Origin: Clostridiaceae bacterium
GTDB lineage: Bacteria; Bacillota; Clostridia; Acetivibrionales; DUMB01
Direction of reading: 5' to 3'
Length of the DNA stretch: 35,196 nt
NCBI GenBank assembly: GCA_012840085.1
Contig: DUMB01000097.1
Coordinates: 1-35,196 of the forward strand
Shown here: piece after piece, positions 9,077-17,187 of the stretch
Layout: each line of letters begins with the position of its first letter
Numbering within the stretch: position 1 is the stretch's first letter
Program-made: the position numbers and the translations under genes
Notes under the pieces: model-generated
The model's input: the letters and a program-made list of their open reading frames with translations, nothing else
What the model was told of the DNA's origin: nothing
Database searches by the model: none

Positions 9077-10119
9077 TGGAAACATTTATAAGAATGCCAA
9101 GATTAGATGCAAATGATGATTATGTTATCATCGGTAAATGGTTGGTTAAAAGCGGAGATTATGTTGATAAAGACCAGCTGATTGCTGAACTGGAAACATC
9201 TAAGCAAACAGGTGAATTATATGCTCCTTGTGAAGGATATATTGAAATTAAAGAATTAGCAGGTGAAACTGTTAATGTTGATGAAATTGTAGCAATAATC
9301 AGAGAAACAAAAAATACAGAAACTCAGCCTGCAATTGCTGAAGAAACAATTTCTGATGAAAGAAAATACTCTGCAAAGGCTATGGCACTAATAAAAAAGT
9401 ACGGTATTGATGTATCGTTATTGCCTGCGAATAAAATTATCAGAGAAAAGGATGTTTTAAAATTAGTTAAAAAACCTTATACAATTGCAGAAACATTTTC
9501 AAATAAGCTATTAATATATGGAGCAGGCGGATTTTGCAAAGTAGCTCTTGATATTATAAAACAGCGGGGGATGTATAAGGTCTGCGGCATTTTAGACAGA
9601 AAATATCCTGACATATCCGAAGTGTGCGGCGTGCCGGTTATAGCTGGCAACAGTCCTGAGGAATTTGAAAGGTTATTTAACGAAGGATATACTAATATTT
9701 TCAATGCAGTTGCTTTTGACGGGAATAGGCACTGCAGAAAAGAGCCCTATGAGAAACTGAAAGAAGTGGGATTTAATTTTGTTAATATAATACATAACAG
9801 TGCCATAATTGAGCCTAGTATAACTATGGGTGAGGGAAATCTTATCGCTGCCGGTGCTATTATAGGTTCTGAAGCAGTTATAGGTAACAATTGTATCATC
9901 AATGCCGGGGCTATTATATCACATGATTGTATTATCAGCGATAGTTGTCATATTGCTTCTGGTGCTGTCCTGGGAGGGAATGTAATCGTAGGGGAAAATA
10001 CGCTGATAGGACAAGGTTGTACTATCTATAAAGATATAACAATTGGAAGCAATGTCGTTATTATGAACGGGGCTAATGTGTTTAGAAATATCCCCGACAA
10101 TACTATAGTTGAAAAATAA
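9076..10119 (+). CDS. lipoyl domain + subunit-binding domain + NeuD/PglD-type acyltransferase fusion
   Basis: This 347-residue protein has the N-terminal half of an E2 acyltransferase but a different catalytic domain. Residues 3-77 are a lipoyl domain with the lysine at K43 in ETSKQ. Residues about 96-132 look like a peripheral subunit-binding domain (SAKAMALIKKYGIDVSLLP, then IREKDVLKLV). In place of the CAT domain, residues 144-347 are a NeuD/PglD sugar-acyltransferase: a Rossmann-like part with LLIYGAGGFCK (145-155), then a left-handed beta-helix of hexapeptide repeats with the candidate catalytic His283 in ISHDC. The GTG start overlaps the E1 stop, with AAGGAG 9 bases upstream, so the two are translationally coupled. 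I infer that an acyl group made by E1 on K43 is passed to an amine or hydroxyl of a glycan precursor. Confidence 0.85.
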   Translation: METFIRMPRLDANDDYVIIGKWLVKSGDYVDKDQLIAELETSKQTGELYAPCEGYIEIKELAGETVNVDEIVAIIRETKNTETQPAIAEETISDERKYSAKAMALIKKYGIDVSLLPANKIIREKDVLKLVKKPYTIAETFSNKLLIYGAGGFCKVALDIIKQRGMYKVCGILDRKYPDISEVCGVPVIAGNSPEEFERLFNEGYTNIFNAVAFDGNRHCRKEPYEKLKEVGFNFVNIIHNSAIIEPSITMGEGNLIAAGAIIGSEAVIGNNCIINAGAIISHDCIISDSCHIASGAVLGGNVIVGENTLIGQGCTIYKDITIGSNVVIMNGANVFRNIPDNTIVEK

Positions 10120-10317
10120 TTCCGGTGTTGTGCACTGAAAAGAAAATTAATTCTATTATTTTTGCAAAATAAAGCTTTTCTGGAGCATGTTTTTTACCTA
10201 AACAACACTAAACTGATAAATCAACTTTTCTTCCAAAAATGCTGGAGAGTGTACTGAAAAAGAATTACTAAAGCAAATACCATCTGTGAAATATCAGGGG
10301 AAAATGTACCGTATTAA

Positions 10318-10359
10318 GATGACCAAACAGCTAAGATATGATGACCAAACAGCTAAGAT
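10318..10359 (+). repeat. 20-bp direct repeat, two copies at 22-bp period
   Basis: GATGACCAAACAGCTAAGAT occurs at 10318-10337 and again at 10340-10359 with no mismatch. The second copy supplies the TAAG that acts as the likely -35 of the downstream sigma-D-like promoter. The pair could be a recent slippage duplication or a regulator-binding pair about two helical turns apart. Confidence 0.85.
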
Positions 10360-10380
10360 AAATCAAAAAAATGTCGATAC
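10354..10380 (+). promoter_or_regulatory. sigma-D-like promoter before the 1,100-residue glycosyltransferase
   Basis: TAAG at 10354-10357, a 15-base spacer and GTCGATAC at 10373-10380 resemble TAAA-N15-GCCGATAT. It lies 61 bases before the ATG at 10442, in the same setting as the promoter before the paralogue at 456. One base of the -35 and two of the -10 differ from consensus. Confidence 0.45.
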
Positions 10381-10441
10381 AAGTTTATGAAAACAGCATT
10401 GAAGTTAATGTTAATTAATACAAAAGATAGGATGGTATTGT

Positions 10442-12000
10442 ATGCGGATAAGTCTTTGTATGATTGTGAAGAATGAAGAAGAGAATATAATAAATTGCCT
10501 TGAAAGAGCGTTGCAGGTGGCAGACGAAGCAATAGTTGTTGATACCGGCTCAACTGATAAAACAATAGAGTTGTTAAAGGGAAAGTACGGAAATGATAGC
10601 AGAGTAAAAATTCTGGAAGAAGAATGGGAAAATGACTTTAGCAAGGCAAGGAATAAATCATTGGAATATGCCACAGGAGACTGGATATTAATACTGGATG
10701 CAGATGAAAGAATCTTTTGTGACAGAGAAAAGTTGGAAGCATTTTTAATGAATAGCAATCAACCCGCGTACAATATACCTATATATAACATATATAACAA
10801 AAACAGTTTTGTGGTATCCGCTGCTATGATAAGACTATATAAGAACAACAATCCCATATATAAAGGAGCTATTCATGAGCAGTTGGAAATAGACGGGAAA
10901 AGCTATGCAGGTGAAGTAATAGATAAAGATATTTGCAAAATCTATCATTATGGCTATAGTTCCAGTGTATTCCAGAAGAAAGACAAAAGCAGAAGAAATA
11001 TGGATATCATAAAAGAGGAAATTCAAAAGGACCCGGAAGATCCCTTCAATTGGTATAATAAAGGGGTCATGGAGATGATTGGCAGAAATTACGAAGAGGC
11101 ACTGGATGACTTTATAAAATCCCATGAATTGTGCAATGGCGTAAGAAGAAGCTTTGATAACGATCTATTAATAAGAATGATTCAATGTATTGTGATGCTT
11201 AAAAATTATGAGCAGGCAGCAATATTCATAGAGAGTATATCTAAAGATGTTGTAATGAAGAATATGCCTGATATTTATTACTATTTGGGAGTTTGTTATG
11301 CTAAACTGGAAAAATATGATGAGGCAATAAAAAACTTTCAAAAGGCTGTGGACATAGGAGAATGCAATAACGGAATATCATATTTTGGCGCCGGAAGCTT
11401 TTTATCCATGATTGAATGGGCAAAAGCACTTGAGTTAAAAGGAGAAAAGCTGTCAGCAATCGAAAAATATATGGAAGCTGTATTTAATGAGAATAATATA
11501 GGAAAGCAAGGCTTGGATGAATTAAGAAGATTGTTAAAAGAAGAAAACCTGACTGAAGAATTGAATCAGCTGGAAAAAATGTTGTCCAATGATGATGCTG
11601 ATGGCAGTAATGCTAATGATGTTGAGAATTCAATAATAAAGGATGATGAATTTGAAAGATATAAAAAGGAAGTTAAAGAAAGCATCCGCGCTTTAGTTGA
11701 AAATGGAATGATATCAGAAGCAAAAGAGGGTATTAAAGAATATGAAAATGTAGTAAAAAATGATGCAGATATCTATTCCATCAAGGGAGTTATTGCCATG
11801 ATGGAAGGAAATCCGGATGAAGCAGAGAAGATATTGATTGACGGGCTGGACATAGACGAAACAAACTTTGACTTGCTCTATAACCTGGGTTATCTTTATC
11901 AATCCACGGATAAAACTGAATTGGCAATAGAGTATTATAAAAGAGCGCTTCAGAATGCCCGGGATGAAGATGGTGAAAAAGAAGCGTATGAGATGCTGCA
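10442..12000 (+). repeat. long direct repeat, copy 2 (paralogous GT2-TPR sequence)
   Basis: This is the same-strand second copy of 456-2010. Copy 2 sits at the 5' end of a much longer gene, so the shorter gene at 456 equals a truncated or unfused version of it. The 51-bp run 10918-10968 is identical to 932-982. Confidence 0.85.
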
Positions 12001-13744
12001 GTCGTTAGGTATAAAAGAAAGCATGGCAGAAATTACCAGCAATAAAATACCAAAAACAAGCATTATTATATTGACATATAACAACCTTTACTATAACAAG
12101 CTATGTATAGAAAGTATCAAAAAATACACACCAGAAGGCACTTATGAAATAATCGTAGTAGATAACAACTCTACCGATGGAACTGTAGAGTGGCTGAAAG
12201 AGCAAAAAGGTATAAAATTAATCTTGAATGATGAAAACCTGGGATTTCCAAAAGCATGCAATCAGGGAATTAAAGCTTCACAAAAAGACAATGACATTTT
12301 ACTGTTAAACAATGATGTGATTGTGACACCTAATTGGCTTACAAACCTGAAAAAATGCCTTTATGCCAGTGCCGATACAGGAGCGGTAGGATTAGTTACA
12401 AATTCCTGTTCAAATTATCAAACTATACCTGTAAACTATTCCAACCTGGATGAAATGATTAATTTTGCAAAGAGAAATAATATAAGCAATGAGGCCATGT
12501 GGGAAGAAAGATTGAGGCTTATTGGCTTTTGTATACTTATCAAAAATGAAGTTGTCAGAAAGATAGGCTTACTGGATGAAATGTTTTCACCGGGGAACTT
12601 TGAGGACGATGATTACTCTCTTAGAATAAGAAAAGCAGGATACAGATTGATGCTGTGCAGGGATAGCTTTATTCACCACTTTGGAAGTGTTTCGTTTGGT
12701 AAAGTATCTTATAGTTTAAGTAAGCTGCTGGATGAAAACAGGAATAAATTCTACATGAAATGGGGCGTAGATCCTTGTTATTTCGCTGATATAAAAAGAG
12801 AGATAACGGAACTTATCAGCAGATCAGGCAGGAATGAAATCAATGTTTTACACATTGGGTGCGCCGGCGGGGCAACACTGCTAGACATAAAAAATGCAAT
12901 TCCTTCCGCAAGGCTATATGGAATAGAACCTGTAAAGGAAGCAATTGTGGGGCCAAGCTATTTTGCACATATTGTAACAGGCAATGTAGAAAAAATAAAA
13001 ATTTATCAGAAGAATTATTTTGATTATATAATAAATTCTATATTACAGGAAAATGAAGAAGATATTATTGAATTTTTAAAGACTGCAAATGATTATCTAA
13101 AAAGTGACGGTGTGGTATATATTACTTCAAGGAATAAGACGGGCTGGGATGTGAAATTTATAAAAAGGCTTCAAGAGAGGACAAATGATTATTCATTTAA
13201 TATTGTTTCGGCAGCAAACGGTAAACAAGTCTTAAGTGCAGAAAAAAGGCATGGAGAAGTTTCGGGCAGTACAATAAAATTAACTTTGTACAGAAAAGAA
13301 GAACTGGACAGACTGCTTCATGAAGCCGCTTCTAACTTTGGAACATCCGGTGAGAAAGATTTAATAAATATAATAAGAAGGTTGGACGGCAATGTGGATT
13401 TTGAAAGAAATTTAGAAAGGCTGAGAGATCTGATTGCTGAAAGTGAACCGGATTGTGAAAGGATCGTAAGCATTATATTAAAACATGGGATTCATAAGGC
13501 CAAGCTGCTTAATATAATGGGCATTGTATATTATCAATTAAATGATTTTAACAGTTCTTTGATGTTACTTAAAGAAGCATTTAAGCTGGATGAAGAAAAC
13601 ACTGATACTATTTATAATATTGCTTATGTTTTACATAAAGCAAATGAAAATGTATTAGCTTTAGATTTTTTGAATGGTTTTAATGGAATAGAAAATGATA
13701 CGGAAATATATTTGCTTAAGAGACAAATAGAGGAGGCTATATAA
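10442..13744 (+). CDS. GT2-TPR-GT2-methyltransferase-like-TPR multidomain protein
   Basis: This 1,100-residue cytoplasmic protein is modular. Residues 1-200 are a GT2 domain (VDTGSTD 33-39, DAD 86-88), paralogous to the 456 gene. Residues about 200-525 are TPR repeats. Residues about 538-780 are a second, different GT2 domain: TSIIILTYN, VVDNNSTDGT (572-581), LNND (622-625) and FEDDDYSLRIRKAGY (720-734), like rhamnosyl/N-glycan type GT2s. Residues about 798-955 look like a SAM-methyltransferase fold (VLHIGCAGG 802-810; the later D/E motif is not obvious). A last TPR-like region covers about 1015-1090. GGATGG lies upstream of the ATG. It probably builds several links of the flagellar glycan, using dTDP-rhamnose made by the genes downstream; this role is inferred. 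Confidence 0.82.
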   Translation: MRISLCMIVKNEEENIINCLERALQVADEAIVVDTGSTDKTIELLKGKYGNDSRVKILEEEWENDFSKARNKSLEYATGDWILILDADERIFCDREKLEAFLMNSNQPAYNIPIYNIYNKNSFVVSAAMIRLYKNNNPIYKGAIHEQLEIDGKSYAGEVIDKDICKIYHYGYSSSVFQKKDKSRRNMDIIKEEIQKDPEDPFNWYNKGVMEMIGRNYEEALDDFIKSHELCNGVRRSFDNDLLIRMIQCIVMLKNYEQAAIFIESISKDVVMKNMPDIYYYLGVCYAKLEKYDEAIKNFQKAVDIGECNNGISYFGAGSFLSMIEWAKALELKGEKLSAIEKYMEAVFNENNIGKQGLDELRRLLKEENLTEELNQLEKMLSNDDADGSNANDVENSIIKDDEFERYKKEVKESIRALVENGMISEAKEGIKEYENVVKNDADIYSIKGVIAMMEGNPDEAEKILIDGLDIDETNFDLLYNLGYLYQSTDKTELAIEYYKRALQNARDEDGEKEAYEMLQSLGIKESMAEITSNKIPKTSIIILTYNNLYYNKLCIESIKKYTPEGTYEIIVVDNNSTDGTVEWLKEQKGIKLILNDENLGFPKACNQGIKASQKDNDILLLNNDVIVTPNWLTNLKKCLYASADTGAVGLVTNSCSNYQTIPVNYSNLDEMINFAKRNNISNEAMWEERLRLIGFCILIKNEVVRKIGLLDEMFSPGNFEDDDYSLRIRKAGYRLMLCRDSFIHHFGSVSFGKVSYSLSKLLDENRNKFYMKWGVDPCYFADIKREITELISRSGRNEINVLHIGCAGGATLLDIKNAIPSARLYGIEPVKEAIVGPSYFAHIVTGNVEKIKIYQKNYFDYIINSILQENEEDIIEFLKTANDYLKSDGVVYITSRNKTGWDVKFIKRLQERTNDYSFNIVSAANGKQVLSAEKRHGEVSGSTIKLTLYRKEELDRLLHEAASNFGTSGEKDLINIIRRLDGNVDFERNLERLRDLIAESEPDCERIVSIILKHGIHKAKLLNIMGIVYYQLNDFNSSLMLLKEAFKLDEENTDTIYNIAYVLHKANENVLALDFLNGFNGIENDTEIYLLKRQIEEAI

Positions 13745-16700
13745 TGAACGAAAGAAAAATATGTTTTATAAGTTGTGTCAACGATCATGAATTATATCGT
13801 GAAGCCCTCTATTATATTAACCATTTGGAAGTGCCGCAAGGTTATGAAATAGAATGCATTTCAATAGAAAATGCAAAGTCTATGGCTCAGGGATACAATA
13901 AAGCTATGAAATTATCGGATGCAAAGTACAAAGTATATTTGCATCAGGATGTATATATAATAAATAAATTTTTTATAAAGGATATATTAAATATATTTGA
14001 AAATAATGAAAAAATAGGCATGCTGGGTGTAGCTGGTGCCAAGACTGTTCCGACTAATGCAATATGGTGGGAATCCGGGGAAAAATGTGGAAAAGTGTAT
14101 GATACTCATACCGGACAAAATAACTTGTTAAGCTTTGGTGAAGTAAAAAGCGATTACGAGACTGTTAAAGCAATAGATGGACTTATTATGATTACCCAGT
14201 ATGATATACCATGGCGCGAGGATATATTCGACGGATGGCATTTTTATGATTTGTCTCAAAGCATGGAATTTATAAGAGCCGGATATGATGTAGCCATCCC
14301 TAACCAGGTAAACCCTTGGATAATACATGATTGCGGTATTGTTAATGTCATAAATGGATATGAAGACTACAGAAAGTTGTTTTTAGAGGAGTATTCAAAA
14401 GATATTTTCCCTCTGGTCAGCATTCTAATACCTACATACAATCGTCCGGCATACTTTAAGCAGGCTTTAGAAAGTGCTTTAAATCAGACATATAAGAATA
14501 TCGAAATTATTGTAGGTGATGACAGTACAAATGATGAAACAGAGCAATTAATAAAAGAAAGTTATCTGGATAAATATGATAATATAAAATATTACCACAA
14601 TGAGAAGAATCTGGGGAAGTTTGATAATTGTATAAAGCTGTATGAAATGGCACGAGGTAAGTATATTAATTTCCTGATGGATGATGACTTGTTTGAAGAA
14701 GTTAAAATTGAAAAAATGATGAATTATTTTATATACGATAAAAATGAAGAGATTTCTTTGGTAACTTCACATAGAACTGTCATAGATGATAAAGGGAATA
14801 ATAAAGGAATATTCGGCAGTACAGATAAGGTATTTAAAGAGAATCTGATTATTGACGGATTAGAACTTGGTAACTCTATGATTACAAATAATTATAATTG
14901 TATTGGTGAGCCAACAACAGTGCTATTTAGAAAGGATAAGCTTGCAGAACCGTTTGGCATGTTCAATGGACGAAGGTATGGTTGTATTGCTGATCAGGTT
15001 TCATGGCTTAATATTTTATGCAGAGGAAAAGCGGTATATATTAATGAAGTATTAAGCTGTTCCAGAATTCATGATGAACAGGAAAAAAACAACCCGGATA
15101 TAAAATTAAGAGAATCTGCTGATTACTTGCATATGATTTTAAATTGCCGGGAAAGAGGTTTTTTAAAGGAAAAAGGTCAATATTTTGAAGCTTGTAATTA
15201 CGCTTTAAATTTGACAGAGCATGTTGCTAAAGCATTAAGCGAATCTGAGATTGCAAAAAGCAGTGAGTATATAGAGGTTATGCAATATTATAATAAGTTA
15301 AAATCAGAATATGAAGAATATTATACCCGTTCAATAGAAAAGCATCTTTCTTACAGAACAGAAGCGGAAAGGGAAAATATCTATCACAGCTATCAATATG
15401 ATTACATGAACGACTTATTTATTAATAAGAACCATGCTTCCGTTGATTATGCAGATGGAAGTGAAAAATATATTATTAATGTCTATAACAAGATAAGAAA
15501 TATTGATAAGGAAAGTTATAATCACAGCTTTAAGAAATATATAATAGACTGGCCAAGCAAATATCATTTATCCATTCAAAGAAGTAATATTTTTGAGAGT
15601 ATTAGAGAAATAGTGGAAAACAGAGAAAATGTTTTAGAATTAGGAGGAGGAATGGGAGCAGTTACACAATGGTTAGCTGAAAACTGCAAAAATGTTGATG
15701 TTATTGAAGGAAGCCTGGAAAGAGCTAAAGCCAACAGGATTCGAAATAAATATAACTCCAATGTTCATATTTTTGTTGATGATTTATTAAGCATGAACTT
15801 ACCCAAGAGTGATTATGACCTGGTTACTTTAATAGGGGTACTGGAGTATATACCTTTTTATTCACAAGAAGAAAATCCGGCAGAGGCTTGCAAATTACTT
15901 CTCAGAAATATTTACGATAATTTGAAGGAAGATGGGTTGTTGGTTATTGCTATAGAAAATAAATTAGGAGCAAAGTACTTTTCAGGATGCGTTGAGGATC
16001 ACAATGGAAAATTGTTTTCCGGTATACATGGATATCCTGAGAAGTCTCCTGTTACCTTCAGTAGATTTGAAATAAAGAGCATATTAGAGTCAGCAGGATT
16101 TAAAGGAATCCAGTTTTATCATTGTTTTCCTGATTATAAGATGGCAAAGGTTGTATTGAAAGAAGATGAAAAATTATATGATTTAAGTATAGCCAGCATC
16201 GCAAGAGAGCTATTTATTGACCGGTCACATCAAAGGGAATACCTGTTGTGTGATCCGTTATTGATAGATACATTGACAAAGGCAAGACTGTTACATGAAT
16301 TTTCTAATTCATTTTTAATTGTATGTTCTAAATCAGAGACTGACAAAATAAAAACAAAACATTTGGCAGTAAGATTTTGGAATGATGATGGTGTGAAGGA
16401 ATGCTATCATCACAGGATAGAATTTATTGAAAATAAAGATAAAGTATATATCGAACGGAAACCTTTCTCTTATGGTAAAGAAGAAGTGGTGAACGGAAAC
16501 CTGTTATACAAATTAAACAATGAAGTAATGACAGAAGGAGAGACTTTAAGTCTGGAAGCCTACAGATGCTTGCTTAGAAATGATGATTACTTGTCTTTAA
16601 TTAATCTTGTATATGAAGTAAAAGAGTTTATTAATAAAGAGTTTTCAACCAATCAATTTGATGAGGAAGGATATGCATTATTAAGCGGGGAAGCTATTGA

Positions 16701-17091
16701 TTGTTGTTTAAATAATATTGTGAGAAGCAAGGATAATAAATTGGTCTTTATAGACAGAAAATGGAAATACAATGATAATGTGGGGGAAGAGTATGTAATA
16801 TTCAGAAGTTTGTTTGGATTATTCAATGAAATGCATCCGTATATAAAAGAAAGCAGCTTGTCAGAGTTTGTTATTCCTATTATGATGAATTTCTATCCTT
16901 ATTATAGTGATGAGAGGTTTTCTATAAATCTAGAGCATGAAAGAGTATTCAGGAATTATATAATATACGGGTCTGCAATTGTTAAAGACTTTTCGGTAGG
17001 CATAGACAATAAATCAATACAATTTAAACAAGCTTTAGTTAAACAATTATTACATAAATTAGCCGGAGAAACAGAACATGGCTTTTCATAA
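13744..17091 (+). CDS. StrF-like GT, GT2 and SAM-methyltransferase polyprotein
   Basis: The protein has 1,115 residues with at least three enzymatic modules. Residues 1-215 resemble the StrF-type glycosyltransferase domain (FISCVNDHELYREALYYI at 8-25, YLHQDVYII at 65-73, a usual family signature). Residues about 223-450 are a GT2 domain (VSILIPTYNRP 225-235, VGDDSTNDET 257-266, DDD 313-315). Residues about 615-760 are a class I SAM methyltransferase (VLELGGGMGAV 630-640, VIEG 653-656, YDLVTLIGVLEYI 691-703). Residues about 800-1115 are not recognised; VFIDRKWKYN (1001-1010) is faintly like the C-lobe Asp region of small-molecule kinases, which I would not rely on. The ATG overlaps the preceding TAA by one base, so the two giant genes are translationally coupled. 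An O-methylated glycan product is likely. Confidence 0.8.
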   Translation: MNERKICFISCVNDHELYREALYYINHLEVPQGYEIECISIENAKSMAQGYNKAMKLSDAKYKVYLHQDVYIINKFFIKDILNIFENNEKIGMLGVAGAKTVPTNAIWWESGEKCGKVYDTHTGQNNLLSFGEVKSDYETVKAIDGLIMITQYDIPWREDIFDGWHFYDLSQSMEFIRAGYDVAIPNQVNPWIIHDCGIVNVINGYEDYRKLFLEEYSKDIFPLVSILIPTYNRPAYFKQALESALNQTYKNIEIIVGDDSTNDETEQLIKESYLDKYDNIKYYHNEKNLGKFDNCIKLYEMARGKYINFLMDDDLFEEVKIEKMMNYFIYDKNEEISLVTSHRTVIDDKGNNKGIFGSTDKVFKENLIIDGLELGNSMITNNYNCIGEPTTVLFRKDKLAEPFGMFNGRRYGCIADQVSWLNILCRGKAVYINEVLSCSRIHDEQEKNNPDIKLRESADYLHMILNCRERGFLKEKGQYFEACNYALNLTEHVAKALSESEIAKSSEYIEVMQYYNKLKSEYEEYYTRSIEKHLSYRTEAERENIYHSYQYDYMNDLFINKNHASVDYADGSEKYIINVYNKIRNIDKESYNHSFKKYIIDWPSKYHLSIQRSNIFESIREIVENRENVLELGGGMGAVTQWLAENCKNVDVIEGSLERAKANRIRNKYNSNVHIFVDDLLSMNLPKSDYDLVTLIGVLEYIPFYSQEENPAEACKLLLRNIYDNLKEDGLLVIAIENKLGAKYFSGCVEDHNGKLFSGIHGYPEKSPVTFSRFEIKSILESAGFKGIQFYHCFPDYKMAKVVLKEDEKLYDLSIASIARELFIDRSHQREYLLCDPLLIDTLTKARLLHEFSNSFLIVCSKSETDKIKTKHLAVRFWNDDGVKECYHHRIEFIENKDKVYIERKPFSYGKEEVVNGNLLYKLNNEVMTEGETLSLEAYRCLLRNDDYLSLINLVYEVKEFINKEFSTNQFDEEGYALLSGEAIDCCLNNIVRSKDNKLVFIDRKWKYNDNVGEEYVIFRSLFGLFNEMHPYIKESSLSEFVIPIMMNFYPYYSDERFSINLEHERVFRNYIIYGSAIVKDFSVGIDNKSIQFKQALVKQLLHKLAGETEHGFS

Positions 17092-17187
17092 AAGTTTTTT
17101 AGAGCTATTTTTATATAAGAGTCATTTAAATTTTCCAAGAAATCATGTGATTAAAATATACTATGTCTATTAATAAGGAATGATTGA

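Larger units (their letters stand above)
10120..10441 (+). other. 322-bp intergenic region with a short open frame, direct repeats and a promoter
   Basis: No gene with a usable start is visible. One frame stays open from 10220 to a TGA at 10388-10390 (56 codons; includes KYQGKMYRIKMTKQLRY), but it has no RBS and no recognised family; it may be a gene remnant. The stretch also holds two copies of a 20-bp repeat and a sigma-D-like promoter, listed separately. No clear terminator follows the acyltransferase gene. Confidence 0.5.

Noticed and set aside
7133..10119. A housekeeping pyruvate or acetoin dehydrogenase operon
   Set aside because: The E1 is a fused alpha-beta form, the CAT domain is absent from the lipoyl protein, no E3 gene is present, and all neighbours are glycan or phosphotransfer genes.
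456..12000. Composite transposon with the two repeats as insertion sequences
   Set aside because: The repeats encode glycosyltransferases, not transposases, and no terminal inverted repeats or target duplications are visible at their ends.
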